A DNA stretch of 64,000 nucleotides from contig NZ_BILY01000006.1 of assembly GCF_004000805.1 (NCBI RefSeq), forward strand, positions 182,667 to 246,666, read 5' to 3'. Each line of letters starts with the position of its first letter. Position 1 is the stretch's first letter. The notes beneath the pieces are model-generated. The model saw nothing but the letters and a program-made list of their open reading frames with translations, made no database searches and was not told where the DNA came from. The stretch comes from Paenibacillus glycanilyticus NBRC 16618. GTDB lineage: Bacteria > Bacillota > Bacilli > Paenibacillales > Paenibacillaceae. This document shows, in pieces, positions 35,669 through 44,899 of the stretch. A program made the translations under genes and the position numbers.

Positions 35669-37582
35669 GTGAAACCGGAGATGGGATATTCTTTAATACG
35701 CTTGTTAATGGGGGTACGCGCATTCACGTTAAAACTATCGCTTCAAGTCAAACTGATTCTGTCGTTTGTGTTCGTCATCCTCATACCTGTTATTCTATTC
35801 TCCTGGTATACGCTAAATGAAGAGTCTGCCAAGGCGATGGAAGAATTGACGAAGAATAACGAGAACGTGCTCGCGGTCGAGAAGATAAACATTGAGAATA
35901 ATATAGAGCTGATGGGATGGACCGGTCAGCTGGCATTGTCTAATCGGGAAATGAACAATTATCTGCAAATCGAACAAACGCAGAGTGCAGCGTATGTTCT
36001 TCATATTAAGAAAGACGTGGTCAACAACTTTCAATATTTTCTATTCAATAATCCAAGAATTGCGAATGTCCGTTTGTTCACGGACAACCTTTACGTGAAC
36101 GAGATCTGGCCAGTCATTCTACAGGAATCACGTATTCGGGATAAGTCTTGGCATGATGATGTAATGAAGCAGAGCGGTTTGCCGTGGTGGGAAATACAGG
36201 AGAGCGTAGTCCTCACCGACTTGCCTTCCGAACCATCCCCCAGTGAGCCCTTCATGACATACTTGCAGGAATTCAAGTATGCGGACAACAGAGCGCATAA
36301 CGGGATTTTAGAGATATCCATGAAGCTGTCGGATTTCTTCACTCAAACGTTCAGCAGCGTGCAGGACAGTAACTCCCAGCTGATCGTAGCAGCGAGGAAC
36401 GGACAGGTATACAGCTTGAAGACTTCCCCCTTGTTCAAGCAGCATAGCGCGGAGCAATTAATGAACAGGGTGAAACTGACTAGTAACACAAATTACGAGA
36501 CGGTTCAGTTCGAGGTAGGCGGGCAGTCCTACCTGGCCTTTCAGATCTACATTCCATCGGTCGACGTACACTTGGTCAATATGGTTAGTCTTGCGGACAC
36601 GATGGAGGGCATTAATCATTCGAGGATTCGTTATCTTGTACTCATTTCGTTACTGGTGGCCTTTCTCGTTGTGCTGTCTTACTTCATGCAGGCGTTTATT
36701 TTGCGCAGGCTTAAGGTGTTAAGAGAATCGATGCAACAGGTAAGAAGCGGTAACTTCAACGTCGAGCTGCCGCCAATGACCGGCAGCGATGAGGTAGGGG
36801 AGCTCGGCTTTCATTACCGCGAGCTTATTCTGAAGATTAACGAGCTCATCCAAGAGCAGGCAGCTAGACAGGCGGCGGGTAAAGAAGCTGAGCTTAAGGC
36901 GCTAAAAAATCAGATAGATTCCCACTTCCTTTACAATACGCTGGAAAATGTCAAGATGCTGGCGGAGATTGAAGGGCAGTACCTTATATCGGACATCATG
37001 ACCTCGCTAGGCGGAATGATGAGGTATTCCATGGAATGGAAACAGGATCACGTCATGCTCAGTGACGAGATTAAGCAGGTTCAGCATTATATATCCGTCA
37101 TGAATATCCGTTATGATGGACGACTTGATCTCCGTCTGTCGATTGCACAGGAATGCCTCACGCAGGAATCGCTCAAAATGTCACTCCAGCCCGTAGTCGA
37201 GAATGCAATCAAGCACGGGATGAGCCGCATGCATTCCAGTGACGGAAATCTTGTCGTTGCTATCTCTGCAACCAAGCGTGGCCGAGCTTGCGTCATAGAG
37301 ATCACGGACAGCGGCTGCGGCATACCGGAAGAGATGCTCGGTTTATTGAATCAAATGCTGCGAATGGAAGAGTCCGCTTACCAGGATGTCCGGCAGCAAG
37401 TTGTTCGGAAGGATAACGAGGATAGCAACGGAATCGGTCTGCGTAATGTGGATCAACGCTTGGTGATGAGTTATGGGCCGGAATACGGGATTCAGATCGA
37501 AAGCCAGGAAGGAAGCTATACGCGCATAATCATGACTTTACCGTATAGAGTCATGGGAGGAGGAGTGGACATCGATGATTAG
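35669..37582 (+). CDS. Sensor histidine kinase, YesM family
   Basis: 637 residues: membrane helix (about 23-48), extracytoplasmic Cache-like sensor (about 50-315), second helix (about 318-345), HAMP linker (RLKVLRESMQQVRSGNFNVEL), His_kinase domain with KNQIDSHFLYNTLENVKMLAEIEG containing the phosphorylated His, and HATPase with N box PVVENAIKHG and G box DSGCGIPEE. Start GTG 35669 is uncertain because its ribosome site is weak; ATG 35708 is the alternative. It overlaps the response regulator gene by 8 bp. Likely senses an extracellular carbohydrate, perhaps via the lipoprotein encoded upstream. Confidence 0.9.
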   Translation: MKPEMGYSLIRLLMGVRAFTLKLSLQVKLILSFVFVILIPVILFSWYTLNEESAKAMEELTKNNENVLAVEKINIENNIELMGWTGQLALSNREMNNYLQIEQTQSAAYVLHIKKDVVNNFQYFLFNNPRIANVRLFTDNLYVNEIWPVILQESRIRDKSWHDDVMKQSGLPWWEIQESVVLTDLPSEPSPSEPFMTYLQEFKYADNRAHNGILEISMKLSDFFTQTFSSVQDSNSQLIVAARNGQVYSLKTSPLFKQHSAEQLMNRVKLTSNTNYETVQFEVGGQSYLAFQIYIPSVDVHLVNMVSLADTMEGINHSRIRYLVLISLLVAFLVVLSYFMQAFILRRLKVLRESMQQVRSGNFNVELPPMTGSDEVGELGFHYRELILKINELIQEQAARQAAGKEAELKALKNQIDSHFLYNTLENVKMLAEIEGQYLISDIMTSLGGMMRYSMEWKQDHVMLSDEIKQVQHYISVMNIRYDGRLDLRLSIAQECLTQESLKMSLQPVVENAIKHGMSRMHSSDGNLVVAISATKRGRACVIEITDSGCGIPEEMLGLLNQMLRMEESAYQDVRQQVVRKDNEDSNGIGLRNVDQRLVMSYGPEYGIQIESQEGSYTRIIMTLPYRVMGGGVDIDD

Positions 37583-39137
37583 GTTGCTGATCGTCGACGA
37601 CGAGAAAATCATCCGGAGGGGTCTGCAATCGGTAATCGAGAGGCAGTTTCCTGATCGGTTCAACTACCGATTTGCCGAGAATGGACAAGAAGCGCTGGAG
37701 CTTTTAATCCGAGAGCCTGCGGATATTTTGATAACCGATATCCGAATGCCCATTATGGATGGAATCGAACTTCTTGAGCATCTGCAAGATCACCCGGTCA
37801 AACCCGAGGTTGTATTGCTGTCGGGGTATAATGATTTCGCATACGCGCAGAAAGGGATCCGCTATGCTGTGAAGGATTATCTCGTAAAGCCGGTGGTTCG
37901 GGAAGAATTGTTTGCCGCTTTGGAGCGATTGATACGGGAGATAAGGGCAAGAGAAGAGCAAGCAGACAGGACGGGCGAGAATGCCAGCCTTTTGGCTGCC
38001 GAGCTGGTTACCCTGCATTTGACCCAGATGGATGCGGACGATGCGTTGACACCAAATAAGCTTCAGCAGGCGGGCTTAGAGTGGCTGGATGCAGGATATA
38101 CGCTGGGGTTGATTTTGCGGCGCAATGGAGGATTACAGGCTGGCAGTACGGATGCTGCTTCATTCAGGAATCAAATTGCGGAGCTGTTACAGGGGCATGC
38201 GGATTGGCTGCTCACGCGTGACGGAAAAGGCGGAACGATGATGCTCGCGCGCGATCCGGTACTGTTCCGCCGGTTGGCAGAACAATGGAGGCGGCATGCA
38301 TACGGGTCGCAGCTAAGAATTGCAACAAGCGATTCCGTTCAAGGGATCGGGCAGATAAGATGGGCATACAGCCAAGCGAAGCAAACGTTGAAGTACGGTA
38401 TTCTGCTTTCAGAGCGCGATGTGCTGGACCATACGATTTTAAGCGAACGCAATGAGAAGTATGCCGTACCTGTTGAGTTGATTCAGCGAATATTGAATCT
38501 CCTTGGGATGGGGAGAGGCGATGAAATCAAACAGCTTCTTAATCAAATCCTCGACGTCAGCATTATTAGCAGCTGCGAGATCGGGTATCTGGAGCGGATT
38601 AGCCAGCTGTTCAACGAAGAGCTGTTCGACAAGCTGTACAGCATCTACGGATATAAGGTGCTCGATCAATTAAGGACGTATGCCAACGTGGGCCACATCG
38701 GGAACTTCGACCGCTTCGGAGATTATTGCACAGCCGTCGGACAGCTTATCGATAGTCTTGATCGGTTCATCCAAAATCGGAGAGAGCAAGCGCCAACGGA
38801 ACAAAATACGATGCAAAAGGTTCTTCATTACTTGCAGACGCATTATGCCGACGATTTGAACATGGCGGTCGTGTCCAACCATTTCTCCCTCAATTACTCG
38901 TATTTCAGTTATGCCTTCCAGGAATACAGCGGCGAGAGCTTCTCCAATTATGTTCGCCGGTTAAGGCTGGACAAGGCGAAGGAGCTTCTGGTGCATTCCG
39001 ATTTGAAGGTATACGAAATCAGCGATCAGGTTGGCTTTGAGAACGTGAAGCATTTTACGAGAATATTCAAAGAAACCGAAGGCATCACGGCGCTGGAATT
39101 CCGTAGCCAGCGAAGGCTTTTTGAAACCCAAGCATAA
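37575..39137 (+). CDS. Response regulator, YesN/AraC family
   Basis: 520 residues: receiver (1-120) with Asp55 in ILITDIRMP and YLVKPVVREEL, a long middle region with helical segments (about 130-415), and C-terminal AraC helix-turn-helix pair (about 420-515; NYSYFSYAFQEYSGESFSNYVRRLRLDKAKELL, VKHFTRIFKETEGITALEFR). Partner of the YesM-like kinase. Targets are probably polysaccharide-use genes, but none adjoin it apart from the binding protein. Confidence 0.92.
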   Translation: MIRLLIVDDEKIIRRGLQSVIERQFPDRFNYRFAENGQEALELLIREPADILITDIRMPIMDGIELLEHLQDHPVKPEVVLLSGYNDFAYAQKGIRYAVKDYLVKPVVREELFAALERLIREIRAREEQADRTGENASLLAAELVTLHLTQMDADDALTPNKLQQAGLEWLDAGYTLGLILRRNGGLQAGSTDAASFRNQIAELLQGHADWLLTRDGKGGTMMLARDPVLFRRLAEQWRRHAYGSQLRIATSDSVQGIGQIRWAYSQAKQTLKYGILLSERDVLDHTILSERNEKYAVPVELIQRILNLLGMGRGDEIKQLLNQILDVSIISSCEIGYLERISQLFNEELFDKLYSIYGYKVLDQLRTYANVGHIGNFDRFGDYCTAVGQLIDSLDRFIQNRREQAPTEQNTMQKVLHYLQTHYADDLNMAVVSNHFSLNYSYFSYAFQEYSGESFSNYVRRLRLDKAKELLVHSDLKVYEISDQVGFENVKHFTRIFKETEGITALEFRSQRRLFETQA

Positions 39138-39143
39138 CTATAC

Positions 39144-39204
39144 GAATGACCCACAAGAGGGTATTGTTCTCGGACAACATCCTTCTTATGGGTCATTTTT
39201 TATT
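39144..39204 (+). terminator. Intrinsic terminator after the YesN gene
   Basis: AATGACCCA (39145-39153) pairs with 39189-39197, extended by imperfect inner pairing, and is followed by six Ts. Confidence 0.85.
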
Positions 39205-40043
39205 TATTTGGCATTAAGGAAGTGAATCAAAGCCGTATTAAATTCCTCGGGATGGGTCGCGTTCAGACCATGCGGCCCGCCTTCAATGACGACGAGCTGA
39301 CTGCCCGCAACCGCTTCGTGGGAAAGCTGACCGCTTACCTCAAGCGCCACGATGGCATCGGAATCGCCATGGATAACGAGCAATGGGATATCGAATTTAG
39401 CCAAATCGCCGCGGAAATCCGTCCGGCCGAAGGCATCCGTGCAATCCAGCGTTCCCTTAGGCGAAGCAAACGAAGCAATATCAACGTTGTAAGCACGGAA
39501 GGACTCGCTCACGAGATCGGTTCTATCCCCTGCTTTGAAGAAATTATGGGTGAAGCCGTCAAGGAAGGCGACACGGTCTTTCTTCAGGCCGTCTTGGAAG
39601 CTCTGAATGGCGGCTTCATCCAGACCGCCTTCCGGATGCTCGTCAGATTTATAAAAGAACGGCGGAACCGCTGCGGCGAGCACGGCTTTTCTGACGCGGC
39701 TTGATCCGTAAGTGCCTACATAACGGGCAACCTCTCCGCCGCCCATCGAAAACCCGACCAGCGTTACATCCTTAAGGTCTAAATGCTCAATCAGCTTATG
39801 GAGATCGGCCGCAAAGGTATCATAATCGTAGCCGTTCCACGGCTGGGAGGATTGTCCGAATCCGCGGCGGTCATAGGTAATCACGCGGTAACCCGCTTCG
39901 ATAAGCGCTGGAACTTGATTTTCCCACGAGCGTCCGCTCAGTGGCCAGCCATGGATCAAAACGACAGGTTTTCCTGCGCCAAGATCTTCAAAATACAATT
40001 CAATGGGTTGTCCGTTTTCTGTTCCGACTGTTAATTTAGCCAT
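39204..40043 (-). CDS. Alpha/beta hydrolase, cofactor-free haloperoxidase/esterase family
   Basis: 279-residue hydrolase of the non-heme chloroperoxidase (arylesterase) group: oxyanion segment LIHGWPLSGRSWENQ (29-43), VITYDRRGFGQSS, nucleophile Ser99 in GFSMGGGE, acid in IHGDSDAIV, histidine in EGGPHGLNATH. Family members hydrolyse esters and perhydrolyse carboxylates. It lies 77 bp downstream of the isochorismatase-like gene on the same strand and no terminator separates them, so it is probably the second gene of that operon and a member of the putative stress regulon. Confidence 0.88.
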   Translation of the reverse strand: MAKLTVGTENGQPIELYFEDLGAGKPVVLIHGWPLSGRSWENQVPALIEAGYRVITYDRRGFGQSSQPWNGYDYDTFAADLHKLIEHLDLKDVTLVGFSMGGGEVARYVGTYGSSRVRKAVLAAAVPPFFYKSDEHPEGGLDEAAIQSFQDGLKKDRVAFLDGFTHNFFKAGDRTDLVSESFRAYNVDIASFASPKGTLDCTDAFGRTDFRGDLAKFDIPLLVIHGDSDAIVALEVSGQLSHEAVAGSQLVVIEGGPHGLNATHPEEFNTALIHFLNAK

Positions 40044-40120
40044 GCTTCAGCCTTCACTCCTCTAATATTTGTTTCTCTATTTTCCACTCCCGTTTAAGCC
40101 GGTTCCGCTTGGGAATAGAT

Positions 40121-40759
40121 TTATCCCCCGTGGCCGCCAAACATCGCTTGCGCATAAACAAGACCCGCGCCATAAGCTCCGCTGTGCTCCTTAGCGACCG
40201 ACAGAACGGCGTCATAGGTTTCTTGGCGCGCCCAATCGCGTTGGTATTCAAGCAGAACAGACAGCCAGGTTACCGGAATGGCTCCTGCTTGAATCATGCG
40301 TTGAACAGCCATGTCGTGCGCTTCCGTTGTTGTCCCGCCGGAAGCATCCGTTACAATGTATACTTCATATCCGTCTTTGATGGCTGCAATTGTAGGGAAA
40401 GCCAGACAAACTTCCGTCCAAAGCGCCGCGATGATCAGCTTTTTACGGCCCGTTTTCTTCACCGCCGCTAAGAAGTTTTCGTCCTCCCAGGAGTTCATGG
40501 ATGTTCGGTCAATCGGCTTATGATCCGGGAATACCTCTTGAATTTGCGGGTGAAGCGGGCCTGAAAAGGATTCCGCTGCTACGGTCGTAAGAATGATCGG
40601 TGCATTAAACACTTTAGCTGTCTTGGCCAATCCAACCGTATTGTTAATGATGGTCTGGCGGTCGGCGCTTTGAACGCCAAAGAGCATTTGAGGCTGATGG
40701 TCTACAAGAATGATTGCAGAATTGTCAGCCGTAAGTAAATCCGTCTTCCCGTTAAACAT
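40121..40759 (-). CDS. Isochorismatase-family cysteine hydrolase
   Basis: 212 residues. Catalytic triad candidates are Asp20 (ILVDHQPQM), a Lys in the central region and Cys118 in LWTEVCLAFP. The closest named type I recall is the YcaC-like hydrolase found beside alpha/beta hydrolases. ATG 40759 is chosen because AGGGAT lies about 9 nt upstream; the 22-codon extension to 40825 would run through the promoter's downstream part. Its promoter carries LysR-type site (a) at 40832-40897. Function probably detoxification of an amide or quinone-like compound; substrate unknown. Confidence 0.85.
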   Translation of the reverse strand: MFNGKTDLLTADNSAIILVDHQPQMLFGVQSADRQTIINNTVGLAKTAKVFNAPIILTTVAAESFSGPLHPQIQEVFPDHKPIDRTSMNSWEDENFLAAVKKTGRKKLIIAALWTEVCLAFPTIAAIKDGYEVYIVTDASGGTTTEAHDMAVQRMIQAGAIPVTWLSVLLEYQRDWARQETYDAVLSVAKEHSGAYGAGLVYAQAMFGGHGG

Positions 40760-40831
40760 ACTAAGATCCCTGCCTTTTCCGAATAGTATTACAACAGTCC
40801 CAATAAATTGGAAATCGCGCTGCATGTACTC

Positions 40832-40897
40832 AGTCTATTGAAATACAACCATGCGAACAATCTTCAGTTTTCTATATATTTCATAGATAAAAACTAT
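40832..40897 (-). promoter_or_regulatory. Shared-architecture promoter (a): LysR-type site before isochorismatase operon
   Basis: Minus strand, 5' to 3': ATAG (40897-40894), N7, CTAT, N7, ATAG (core 40886-40872), 11 bp, -35 TTGTTC (40860-40855), 17 bp, -10 TAGACT (40837-40832). ATAR-N7-CTAT contains the LysR T-N11-A pattern, centred near -65. Confidence 0.7.
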
Positions 40898-40926
40898 ATA
40901 TATCAAAAGTTCTATAAAGTATTTGC

Positions 40927-40992
40927 ATAAATAATTCCTATGATTGTTATAGAGAAAGCCTTATTGCTAGTAAAAATGTTGACTTTTAGACT
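40927..40992 (+). promoter_or_regulatory. Shared-architecture promoter (b): LysR-type site before XapX-amidohydrolase operon
   Basis: ATAA (40927-40930), N7, CTAT, N7, ATAG (core 40938-40952), 11 bp, -35 TTGCTA (40964-40969), 17 bp, -10 TAGACT (40987-40992). The -10 is identical to that of divergent promoter (a). Confidence 0.7.
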
Positions 40993-41040
40993 TATAAATA
41001 GAACGCATCCAGTAAGAAGATGAAAAAGGAGGGAATGAAT

Positions 41041-41226
41041 ATGGGGGAAATGAGCTTGGGGTCTATGGTACTAGCTCTAGCTGCGGGTGTCGTAATTGGC
41101 GTTATTTTTCAATCGCTTAAAATCCCTTCGCCTGCACCGCCTTTTTTAGGGCTGCTTGGTCTCGCCGGCATGTTTTTGGGCCAGCGGCTGATACCTTGGA
41201 TCCAGCATTTGATGAACAGCAAATAA
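41041..41226 (+). CDS. XapX-domain (DUF1427) small membrane protein
   Basis: 61 residues with two hydrophobic helices (about 4-22 and 34-50) joined by the family hallmark SLKIPSPAPPFLGLLGLAGMFLG. ATG 41041 has AAGGAGGG 7 nt upstream; the in-frame ATGs at 41020 and 41035 are too close to that site. It leads a two-gene unit with the amidohydrolase gene 25 bp downstream. XapX proteins have no firmly known function that I can cite. Confidence 0.85.
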   Translation: MGEMSLGSMVLALAAGVVIGVIFQSLKIPSPAPPFLGLLGLAGMFLGQRLIPWIQHLMNSK

Positions 41227-41251
41227 AATGATGGAAAAGGAGAACGGAATC

Positions 41252-43081
41252 ATGTCTAAGAAAACGATAGATTGTGAAGCCAGCTTAGTCATTCATAATG
41301 CCAATATTGTAACGATGGACGATTCAAATCCTACAGCAACGGCAGTTGCCGTGAAGGACGGCCAATTCGTGGCAGTGGGGGATGATGCCGAAATCATGAA
41401 ATACGCCGGATCCTCCACGAAGGTTGTTAACGCAAACAAACGCATGTTAATACCGGGCTTGAACGACTCCCATATTCATCTCATTCGCGGCGGTCTCAAC
41501 TATAATCTTGAACTTCGTTGGGATGGCGTTCCATCCGTAGCGGATGCGCTGCGCATGCTGAAAAAGCAGGTTGATCGTACGCCGGCTCCTCATTGGGTGC
41601 GTGTCGTTGGGGGATGGACGGAGTTCCAATTTATTGAACGCCGGATGCCGACCCTGGATGAAATCAATCGAATTGCCCCGGACACCCCCGTGTTTATTCT
41701 CAATCTTTACCGTCAAGCTTTTCTGAATAAAGCCGCCTTGCGAGTAATCGGATATACAAAAGATACGCCAAATCCACCGGGTGGAGAAATCCAAAGGGAT
41801 AGCAAGGGCAACCCTACGGGAATGCTTATCGCCAGGCCCAATGCCACTATTTTGTATGCTACGTTAGCCAAAGGGCCTAAGCTTTCCTACGAGGATCAAT
41901 TGAATTCAACCCGGCTCTTTATGAGGGAACTGAATCGATTCGGAGTGACGAGCGTGATTGACGCCGGCGGCGGTTTTCAGAACTATCCCGATGACTATCA
42001 GGTATTCGATGAGCTTGATAAACGCGAAGAGATCACGGTACGCACGGCCTATAATCTATTCACGCAGAATCCCAAGAATGAGTTGAGTGATTTTAAAGCT
42101 TGGACCGCTTCATCGCAGCCGTACACGGGCAGCTCTTACTATCGCCATAACGGAGCCGGCGAAATGCTCGTTTATAGCGCGGCAGACTTTGAAGATTTCG
42201 TAGAGCCTCGCCCGGAGCTGCCTGCCGTACTTGAAGATGAACTATTCGATGTCTCCCGGCATCTCGTTGAGCAACGCTGGCCGTTTCGTCTTCATGCCAC
42301 GTACGGAGAGTCGATCTCCCGTTTTCTTGATGTATTCGAGCGCGTGAATAAAGAGGTGCCGTTCAAAGACTTGCGCTGGATTCTCGATCATGCCGAAACG
42401 ATCAAAGAGAAGGATTTGGAGCGGGTAGTGGAATTAGGCGGCTCAATCGCGGTTCAAAGCCGAATGGCTTTTCAAGGCGAGTATTTCGTCGAAAGATACG
42501 GGGCTGAAGCGGCGGAAAATGCTCCTCCGATCACCAAGATGCTTAAGCACGGATTACGCGTTGGCGTTGGGACGGATGCGACGAGGGTGGCGAGTTACAA
42601 TCCGTGGGTTGCCTTATACTGGCTGGTAACAGGCAAGACGTTGGGCGGGCTCAGCCTGTATCCTGAATCCAACCGCGTAGAAAGGCATGAAGCGCTCCGC
42701 ATGTATACGTCGGGGAATGCTTGGTTCTCCAAAGAGGAGGACGTAAAAGGACAAATCAAAGAGGGTCATTATGCTGATTTTTCGATTCTTTCCGATAATT
42801 TCTTGCTTGTCTCCGAAGAAGCCATTAAAAAAATAGAATCGGTCTTTACGGTTGTAGGAGGCAAAATTGTCTACGGCACGAAGGAGTTTGAGTCTTTGTC
42901 GCCTCCGGCTCCCAAAGCGAGTCCGGACTGGTCTCCTCATAATGTCTTTGGCGGTTATTACAAGGAATCGGAATACGGAGGCGGATCGGGCATTCATGCC
43001 CCTAAACAGGTCCATCTTCATCATAAATGCAATCATCATCACGGAAGCGGCTTCTGCGACCTCGATTGCTTTGTATTCTAA
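41252..43081 (+). CDS. YtcJ-type metal-dependent amidohydrolase with His/Cys-rich C-terminal tail
   Basis: 609 residues, amidohydrolase family 3. N-terminal composite beta domain (LVIHNANIVTMDD, about 11-23), PGLNDSHIHLIRGG metal motif, downstream histidines in LHATYGES and LDHAET, and GTDATRVASYNPW near the active-site Asp. The last 30 residues are unusual: GIHAPKQVHLHHKCNHHHG, then SGFCDLDCFVF, with eight His and three Cys. They look like an added metal-binding or attachment tail. ATG 41252 has AAGGAG 9 nt upstream. Co-transcribed with XapX under promoter (b). Likely hydrolyses amide or N-formyl bonds; substrate unknown. Confidence 0.87.
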   Translation: MSKKTIDCEASLVIHNANIVTMDDSNPTATAVAVKDGQFVAVGDDAEIMKYAGSSTKVVNANKRMLIPGLNDSHIHLIRGGLNYNLELRWDGVPSVADALRMLKKQVDRTPAPHWVRVVGGWTEFQFIERRMPTLDEINRIAPDTPVFILNLYRQAFLNKAALRVIGYTKDTPNPPGGEIQRDSKGNPTGMLIARPNATILYATLAKGPKLSYEDQLNSTRLFMRELNRFGVTSVIDAGGGFQNYPDDYQVFDELDKREEITVRTAYNLFTQNPKNELSDFKAWTASSQPYTGSSYYRHNGAGEMLVYSAADFEDFVEPRPELPAVLEDELFDVSRHLVEQRWPFRLHATYGESISRFLDVFERVNKEVPFKDLRWILDHAETIKEKDLERVVELGGSIAVQSRMAFQGEYFVERYGAEAAENAPPITKMLKHGLRVGVGTDATRVASYNPWVALYWLVTGKTLGGLSLYPESNRVERHEALRMYTSGNAWFSKEEDVKGQIKEGHYADFSILSDNFLLVSEEAIKKIESVFTVVGGKIVYGTKEFESLSPPAPKASPDWSPHNVFGGYYKESEYGGGSGIHAPKQVHLHHKCNHHHGSGFCDLDCFVF

Positions 43082-43113
43082 CCTTTCTGCTTGCTTGATT
43101 CACGAACAACAAT

Positions 43114-43158
43114 AAAAATGCTCCCCTTGCAGATAAACGCTGCATGGGGAGCATTTTT
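43114..43158. terminator. Bidirectional terminator between amidohydrolase and MFS genes
   Basis: AAAAATGCTCCCC (43114-43126) pairs perfectly with 43146-43158, with an inner GCAG/CTGC pair; A and T runs at both ends serve the convergent genes. Confidence 0.92.
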
Positions 43159-43176
43159 GTTGTTTCATTTAACCTC

Positions 43177-44412
43177 TTAATGAGACTTAACGTTAGTTTG
43201 GTTGAGCGAATTGGTCTGTGTCTTGCTTTCCTTTTTCTCTAAGCGAATAAAGAGCGGGACAACCGTACTGATCAGAAGCAATCCGGCTAACACCTCGAAA
43301 GTAGACCTATGACCTTGGGTATCGATTAAATAAATGGAGATGATAGGGCCAAGCGAGGCACCGATGAAAAGCATAAACATATGGAAAGAAAGAGCGCTGG
43401 CTCTTAGCTCTCCGGCTAAAGTGCCTATTAAGGATATTAAGGCGGGAAGGGCCATCGCAATGCCGGCAGTAAATATAATACTCGTCGGGATTAATAATGC
43501 GAGGTTCTCCGAAACGCCAACCAAGCCGAGACCAATACCGGCCATAATTAATCCGCACCATAGAACAGTTTTAACGCCAAACTTAGCAACTAGCTTTCCG
43601 TCAAACGGAGAGATGAACATGCCAATGATGCCGGCTGCGCGAATCCATAAAATTTCCTGGTGGCTCAGACCGAAGTGAGAGCTGCTTAGATAACTTCCGA
43701 GCGTAGAGAAATAACCGACGAGCGCAATAAAGAGGGTTGAGGAAATGATGTAACAGAAGGGCAGGCTTTTTTTCTTGAAAATACCGCCGATGCGCTTAAG
43801 AGGAGTGAACCAATTGCCCTCCGGCTTCTGCGTTATATCTTTGGGTATACCTGATGCAATCAAAAAAAACGAAACAGCATACACGATGCCGAGGATGTAA
43901 AACACATATTTCCAGCTTAGTGCCATTTCGACGGTGCTGCTATAGATCTGTCCAACGATGCTGGCCATTAAAAAAGCGGTGCTTATAAAACCAAGAATCG
44001 TTACCTTTTTCTTAGCCGGGAACATCTCCATAGCGTAGGCTAACACGGCAGGCGGAAACATGGATGCTGCCAATCCCTGAATCGCTCTTAACACAATAAG
44101 CCAATGAATCTCGTGAACGGTTCCTATAAAAGGGGTTGATGCCGTAAGCAGGCATAACCCGGCAATCATCATTTTTTTTCGTCCGTAACGATCGGAAAGC
44201 CCGCCAAACAGGAGTCCTCCGCCCGCAAAAGCAAAAGAAAAGGCGCTTCCCGCCCAAGCCGCGTCGGAAGACGACACCTGGAATACGTCCTCGAATACGG
44301 AGAGCAGAGGTATCGTTAAATATAAAGCGGAGACGACAATCAATGAGCACCAGAATAAAATTAGAGTCGTTAAACGATAATGCGGTTTAATAGGCTTTAC
44401 GGTGTTAATCAA
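43177..44412 (-). CDS. MFS transporter, DHA1-type exporter
   Basis: 411 residues, 12 predicted helices. Loop 2-3 motif GGLSDRYGRKKMM and the following helix pattern fit DHA1 drug or metabolite exporters (YnfM-like). The TTG start overlaps the stop of the upstream gene (TTGA), with GGGAGG 8 nt before it, so it is translationally coupled to the small oxidase-like protein. As part of the putative stress regulon it may export a toxic compound. The C-terminus is hydrophilic and Asn/Lys/Thr-rich. Confidence 0.87.
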   Translation of the reverse strand: MINTVKPIKPHYRLTTLILFWCSLIVVSALYLTIPLLSVFEDVFQVSSSDAAWAGSAFSFAFAGGGLLFGGLSDRYGRKKMMIAGLCLLTASTPFIGTVHEIHWLIVLRAIQGLAASMFPPAVLAYAMEMFPAKKKVTILGFISTAFLMASIVGQIYSSTVEMALSWKYVFYILGIVYAVSFFLIASGIPKDITQKPEGNWFTPLKRIGGIFKKKSLPFCYIISSTLFIALVGYFSTLGSYLSSSHFGLSHQEILWIRAAGIIGMFISPFDGKLVAKFGVKTVLWCGLIMAGIGLGLVGVSENLALLIPTSIIFTAGIAMALPALISLIGTLAGELRASALSFHMFMLFIGASLGPIISIYLIDTQGHRSTFEVLAGLLLISTVVPLFIRLEKKESKTQTNSLNQTNVKSH

Positions 44413-44801
44413 ATGTGTTCCTCCCTCTCGGTTTCCTTAACATGCATAAATACGTTGACCGCAAAAACAAGAATTCCGGCTCCGGCAACGGATTCGCCTA
44501 TACGCTTTATAGTCGACAGCCACTCTTGATCATAACCGTTTGCCATAAAGGATAGCGAAATCAACATGATTGGCAAGCCTGTACCCTGCAGCCAGAAGTG
44601 CCATTTAGCCAGCGGGGACTTTGCGGCCTTGGGGAAACGCAGATAAGTAAATCCGCAAAGGGCCAAGGTTGCCCATCCGAAAAGATTGGCGTGGGCGTGA
44701 ACGCTGGTCAACGCAAAGTTCAAAGTTGTACCCATGTAGATTCCAATGCCAATACCGAGAACAATGTAGATAACAGCCATTTTTAAAAAACGTACTCCCA
44801 T
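44409..44801 (-). CDS. Small four-helix membrane protein resembling heme-copper oxidase subunit I
   Basis: 130 residues, four hydrophobic helices (about 5-25, 36-56, 70-90, 100-118). The second helix carries HAHANLFGWATLALCG, which resembles the H-x-H-x-N-x-x-G helix of proteins annotated as 'cytochrome c oxidase' in Bacillales and the heme-ligand helix of NorB/CcoN-type subunits. It is far too short to be a complete oxidase. AAGGAG lies about 6 nt before the ATG. It is the first gene of an operon with the MFS gene, driven by promoter (c). Heme binding is inference. Confidence 0.7.
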   Translation of the reverse strand: MGVRFLKMAVIYIVLGIGIGIYMGTTLNFALTSVHAHANLFGWATLALCGFTYLRFPKAAKSPLAKWHFWLQGTGLPIMLISLSFMANGYDQEWLSTIKRIGESVAGAGILVFAVNVFMHVKETEREEHI

Positions 44802-44833
44802 TCGAATTCTCCTTTTATATTATTTGTAACATA

Positions 44834-44899
44834 ATCGTATAAATAGAGCTTCATCCGATCAATATCGATCTATCTATGCTTCGTATAGCATTTTCTTAT
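44834..44899 (-). promoter_or_regulatory. Shared-architecture promoter (c): LysR-type site before oxidase-like/MFS operon
   Basis: Minus strand: ATAA (44899-44896), N7, CTAT, N7, ATAG (core 44888-44874), 11 bp, -35 TTGATC (44862-44857), 17 bp, -10 TACGAT (44839-44834). Confidence 0.72.

Noticed and set aside
41020..41040. Earlier ATG starts (41020, 41035) for the XapX gene
   Set aside because: They lie in front of or next to the AAGGAGGG site at 41026-41033; only ATG 41041 has proper spacing.
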